Source: Photobacterium sp. GJ3
Lineage (GTDB): Bacteria; Pseudomonadota; Gammaproteobacteria; Enterobacterales; Vibrionaceae
Direction: 5' to 3'
Length of the DNA: 64,000 nt
NCBI RefSeq assembly: GCF_018199995.1
Contig: NZ_CP073578.1
Location: 2,604,001-2,668,000, forward strand
A model generated the notes under the pieces. It did no database searches. It was not told the DNA's origin and worked only from the letters and a program-made list of their open reading frames with translations. Numbering within the stretch: the stretch's first letter is position 1; every line of letters starts with the position of its first letter. A program made the translations under genes and the position numbers. This document shows, piece by piece, positions 61,854 to 64,000 of this stretch.

Positions 61854-62888
61854 ATGATAGAGATTAACCGGGTCAATAAAGTCTTCCAGGTCGGGGAGAA
61901 ACACATCCACGCCCTGCGCGATATCAACCTTAATATTGCTGAAGGAACCATTTTCGGCGTCATCGGCGCTTCCGGTGCAGGAAAAAGCACGCTGATCCGC
62001 TGCGTCAACCTGCTAGAAAAACCGACTTCCGGTCACCTGATTGTTGACGGCGTTGATTTGACGCAGTTGTCCAGTCAGGAACTGACACTGGCCCGCCGCA
62101 AAATCGGCATGATTTTCCAGCATTTTAATCTGTTATCCTCCCGGACCGTCTTTGAAAACGTCGCTTTGCCACTGGAACTGGCCGGCACCGATAAATCTGA
62201 GCTCAAACGTAAAGTCACGGAACTGTTGCAGCTGGTTGGGCTGGCCGACAAACACCATGCCTATCCGTCGAACCTGAGCGGTGGACAAAAACAGCGTGTT
62301 GCCATTGCCCGCGCACTGGCATCCGATCCGAAAGTTCTGCTCTGTGATGAAGCCACCAGCGCACTGGATCCGGCCACCACGCAGTCTATTCTTGAGCTGT
62401 TGCGCGAAATTAACAGCAAACTGAACCTGACCATCCTCCTGATCACCCACGAAATGGATGTAGTGAAAAGCATTTGCTCTGAAGTGGCTATCATCGGTAA
62501 CGGTGAACTGGTCGAGAAGGGTCCGGTTGGTGATATTTTTGCTCACCCGAAAACAGAGCTGGCCCGCGAATTTATCCGCTCAACGCTGGATCTGTCGATT
62601 CCTGAAGATTATCAGGCTCGTCTGGAAACGACCCGGAACGCGCATAACTATCCGCTGATCCGTCTGGAGTTTACCGGCGCATCCGTCGATGCCCCGCTAC
62701 TCAGCCAGGCGTCGCGTCAGTTTGGGATTGACGCCAATATCCTGAGCGCCGATATGGATTATGCCGGCGGTGTGAAGTTTGGCCTGATGCTGGCCGAGTT
62801 TTTTGGAACAGAAGAAGCGACTCAACAAGCCATCGCTTTCCTTCGTGAACACAAAGTGAATGTAGAGGTGCTGGGTTATGTTGCTTGA
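61854..62888 (+). CDS. metN: Methionine ABC transporter ATPase MetN
   Basis: ATPase of the D/L-methionine importer. I chose the ATG at 61854, with CAGGA seven bases upstream; the frame extends to 61818. The product has 344 residues: Walker [10 protein letters not shown], signature LSGGQKQR, Walker [13 protein letters not shown] and ITHEMDVV. The C-terminal NIL domain (about 265-344) senses methionine and inhibits transport when it is plentiful. It overlaps metI by 11 bases. Confidence 0.96.
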   Translation: MIEINRVNKVFQVGEKHIHALRDINLNIAEGTIFGVIGASGAGKSTLIRCVNLLEKPTSGHLIVDGVDLTQLSSQELTLARRKIGMIFQHFNLLSSRTVFENVALPLELAGTDKSELKRKVTELLQLVGLADKHHAYPSNLSGGQKQRVAIARALASDPKVLLCDEATSALDPATTQSILELLREINSKLNLTILLITHEMDVVKSICSEVAIIGNGELVEKGPVGDIFAHPKTELAREFIRSTLDLSIPEDYQARLETTRNAHNYPLIRLEFTGASVDAPLLSQASRQFGIDANILSADMDYAGGVKFGLMLAEFFGTEEATQQAIAFLREHKVNVEVLGYVA

Positions 62889-63564
62889 TTCTATCGCCAC
62901 CTGGTGGCAAACCAACGAACGTCTGGTCGGGCTGCTGACCGAAGCGCTGGGTGAAACCCTGGTGATGGTCTTCGCCTCTGGGGTCATCGGCTTTGCTGTC
63001 GGCATCCCGCTGGGTGTCGCGCTGCACCTGACGAAACCTAAAGGTCTTGTCGCAAACCCGGGTCTGAATAAAACACTGGGCGCTATCGTCAACATCGGCC
63101 GTTCGATCCCGTTCATCATTTTGCTGGTTGCGATTATTCCGTTTACCCGCTTCGTTGTGGGCAGTTCTATCGGGACTGCGGCGGCCATTGTTCCGCTCAC
63201 CGTCGGTGCGATTCCTTTCATTGCCCGTCTGGTTGAAGGGGCACTGCTGGAAGTTCCGGGCGGGCTGGTTGAAGCCGCACAAGCCATGGGGGCAACCCCG
63301 GCTCAGATCATCCGGAAAGTTCTGCTGCCGGAAGCAATGCCAGGCATCATCAATGCCGCAACCATTACCCTGGTTACTCTGGTCAGCTACTCTGCCATGG
63401 CCGGTACTGTTGGCGGCGGCGGCCTGGGCGATGTCGGAATTCGTTATGGCTACCAGCGCTTTGACGGGACCGTGATGATGATTACCGTGGTCATGCTGGT
63501 TGTTCTGGTGCAACTGATTCAGTCCGCAGGGGACCATCTGGTTCGCCGGGTCGACCACAGATAA
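62878..63564 (+). CDS. metI: Methionine ABC transporter permease MetI
   Basis: Inner-membrane permease of the MetNIQ importer. The product has 228 residues and five predicted helices. The coupling loop that docks on MetN is [26 protein letters not shown], and [12 protein letters not shown] and [25 protein letters not shown] are family stretches. Its start lies inside metN, so translation is coupled. Confidence 0.96.
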   Translation: MLLDSIATWWQTNERLVGLLTEALGETLVMVFASGVIGFAVGIPLGVALHLTKPKGLVANPGLNKTLGAIVNIGRSIPFIILLVAIIPFTRFVVGSSIGTAAAIVPLTVGAIPFIARLVEGALLEVPGGLVEAAQAMGATPAQIIRKVLLPEAMPGIINAATITLVTLVSYSAMAGTVGGGGLGDVGIRYGYQRFDGTVMMITVVMLVVLVQLIQSAGDHLVRRVDHR

Positions 63565-63685
63565 GCTTGACGAAAAGACAACACAAAGCTCACATTCGCC
63601 GGACATCGTCTTCAGGCGACAACGATAAGTTAGCGAAATACAACGACAACAAGTACAGGGATTCCCTGAATATAGGAGATGTACA

Positions 63686-64000
63686 ATGGCACTGAATATC
63701 AAACATTTCTTCGCAGTGGCGGGATTGGCTTCAGCACTGGCTCTGACTGGCTGTGGCGAGAAAGAAGCGGCAGTCGACAACAACAAAATCAAAGTCGGCG
63801 TGATGGCGGGCTCTGAAGCTCAGGTTGCAGAAATTGCAGCCAAAGAAGCCAAAGACAAGTACGGTCTGGATGTAGAACTGATCACTTTCACCGACTATGT
63901 ATCGCCAAACGCCGCTCTGGAAGAAGGTTCAATTGATTTGAATGCATTCCAACACAAGCCATACCTGGATCAGCAAGTGAAAGACCGTGGCTATAAATTT
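63686..64000 (+). CDS. metQ: Methionine-binding lipoprotein MetQ, 3' end missing
   Basis: Substrate-binding lipoprotein of the MetNIQ system. 105 codons are visible and the frame is open to the window edge. The lipoprotein signal ends LALTGC (Cys23), followed by the NLPA-domain start KIKVGVMAGSEAQVAEIA and NAALEEGSIDLNAFQHKPYLDQQ. A TAGGAG Shine-Dalgarno precedes the ATG. A spacer of 121 bases separates it from metI. Confidence 0.95.
   Translation, partial: MALNIKHFFAVAGLASALALTGCGEKEAAVDNNKIKVGVMAGSEAQVAEIAAKEAKDKYGLDVELITFTDYVSPNAALEEGSIDLNAFQHKPYLDQQVKDRGYKF

Noticed and set aside
62701..63792. 363-codon open frame on the minus strand
   Set aside because: Antisense to metN, metI and metQ, all clear genes.

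Overview
The window comes from a gammaproteobacterial chromosome, most likely Vibrionaceae and probably Photobacterium or a close relative. The evidence is gene order (mrdA-mrdB-rlpA-dacA-ybeD-lipB-lipA; dapA-bamC facing gcvR-bcp; perM-tusA-bepA-yfgD; uraA facing upp-purMN; yafJ-gmhA-fadE; dnaQ-rnhA-yafS-gloB-mltD-yafD; gmhB-metNIQ), the proteins themselves, and an rRNA operon ending in tRNA-Asp and tRNA-Trp. The genus is an inference; comparing the 16S gene at 44294-45857 with a database would settle it.

Layout. 1-6755: cell-elongation peptidoglycan genes (PBP2 cut by the left edge, RodA, RlpA, DacA) and lipoate genes (YbeD, LipB, LipA). 6872-10144: bamC-dapA facing gcvR-bcp. 10160-15280: an A+T-rich accessory island between two identical 36-bp direct repeats. 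It holds a MarR regulator, a three-part TRAP transporter and a divergent sugar-acid dehydratase-like gene broken by one missing G. 15304-21934: EamA exporter, perM, a TusA-like protein, bepA, arsC-like, a flavodoxin-like gene, DUF2069 and DUF2066. 22349-26208: uracil salvage and purine synthesis with PurR boxes. 26296-26455: a MITE-like element. 26469-38027: yafJ, gmhA, fadE, a TIGR03503-type membrane protein, dnaQ, rnhA, yafS-like, gloB, mltD, a Yip1-type membrane protein and yafD.

38187-46129 on the minus strand is one rRNA operon: 16S, tRNA-Ile, tRNA-Ala, 23S with an expanded helix, 5S, tRNA-Asp, tRNA-Trp. Its 3' end is a tandem array of degenerate tRNA-Trp 3' halves alternating with terminator hairpins. 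An intact IS3/IS150-group element sits in the loop of the last terminator.

46245-60881 looks like an inserted peptide-acquisition cluster: a Yej/Opp-type peptide ABC importer (five genes, minus strand) diverging from a small outer-membrane beta-barrel gene and two giant paralogous metzincin lipoproteases. Around it the order yafD-rrn-gmhB-metNIQ matches the rrnH neighbourhood of E. coli. 60948-64000: gmhB and the MetJ-controlled methionine importer metNIQ, with metQ cut by the right edge.

The best candidates for new biology are the barrel/metzincin/peptide-importer cluster, the tRNA-Trp-derived terminator array, the insert in 23S rRNA and the repeat-flanked TRAP island.
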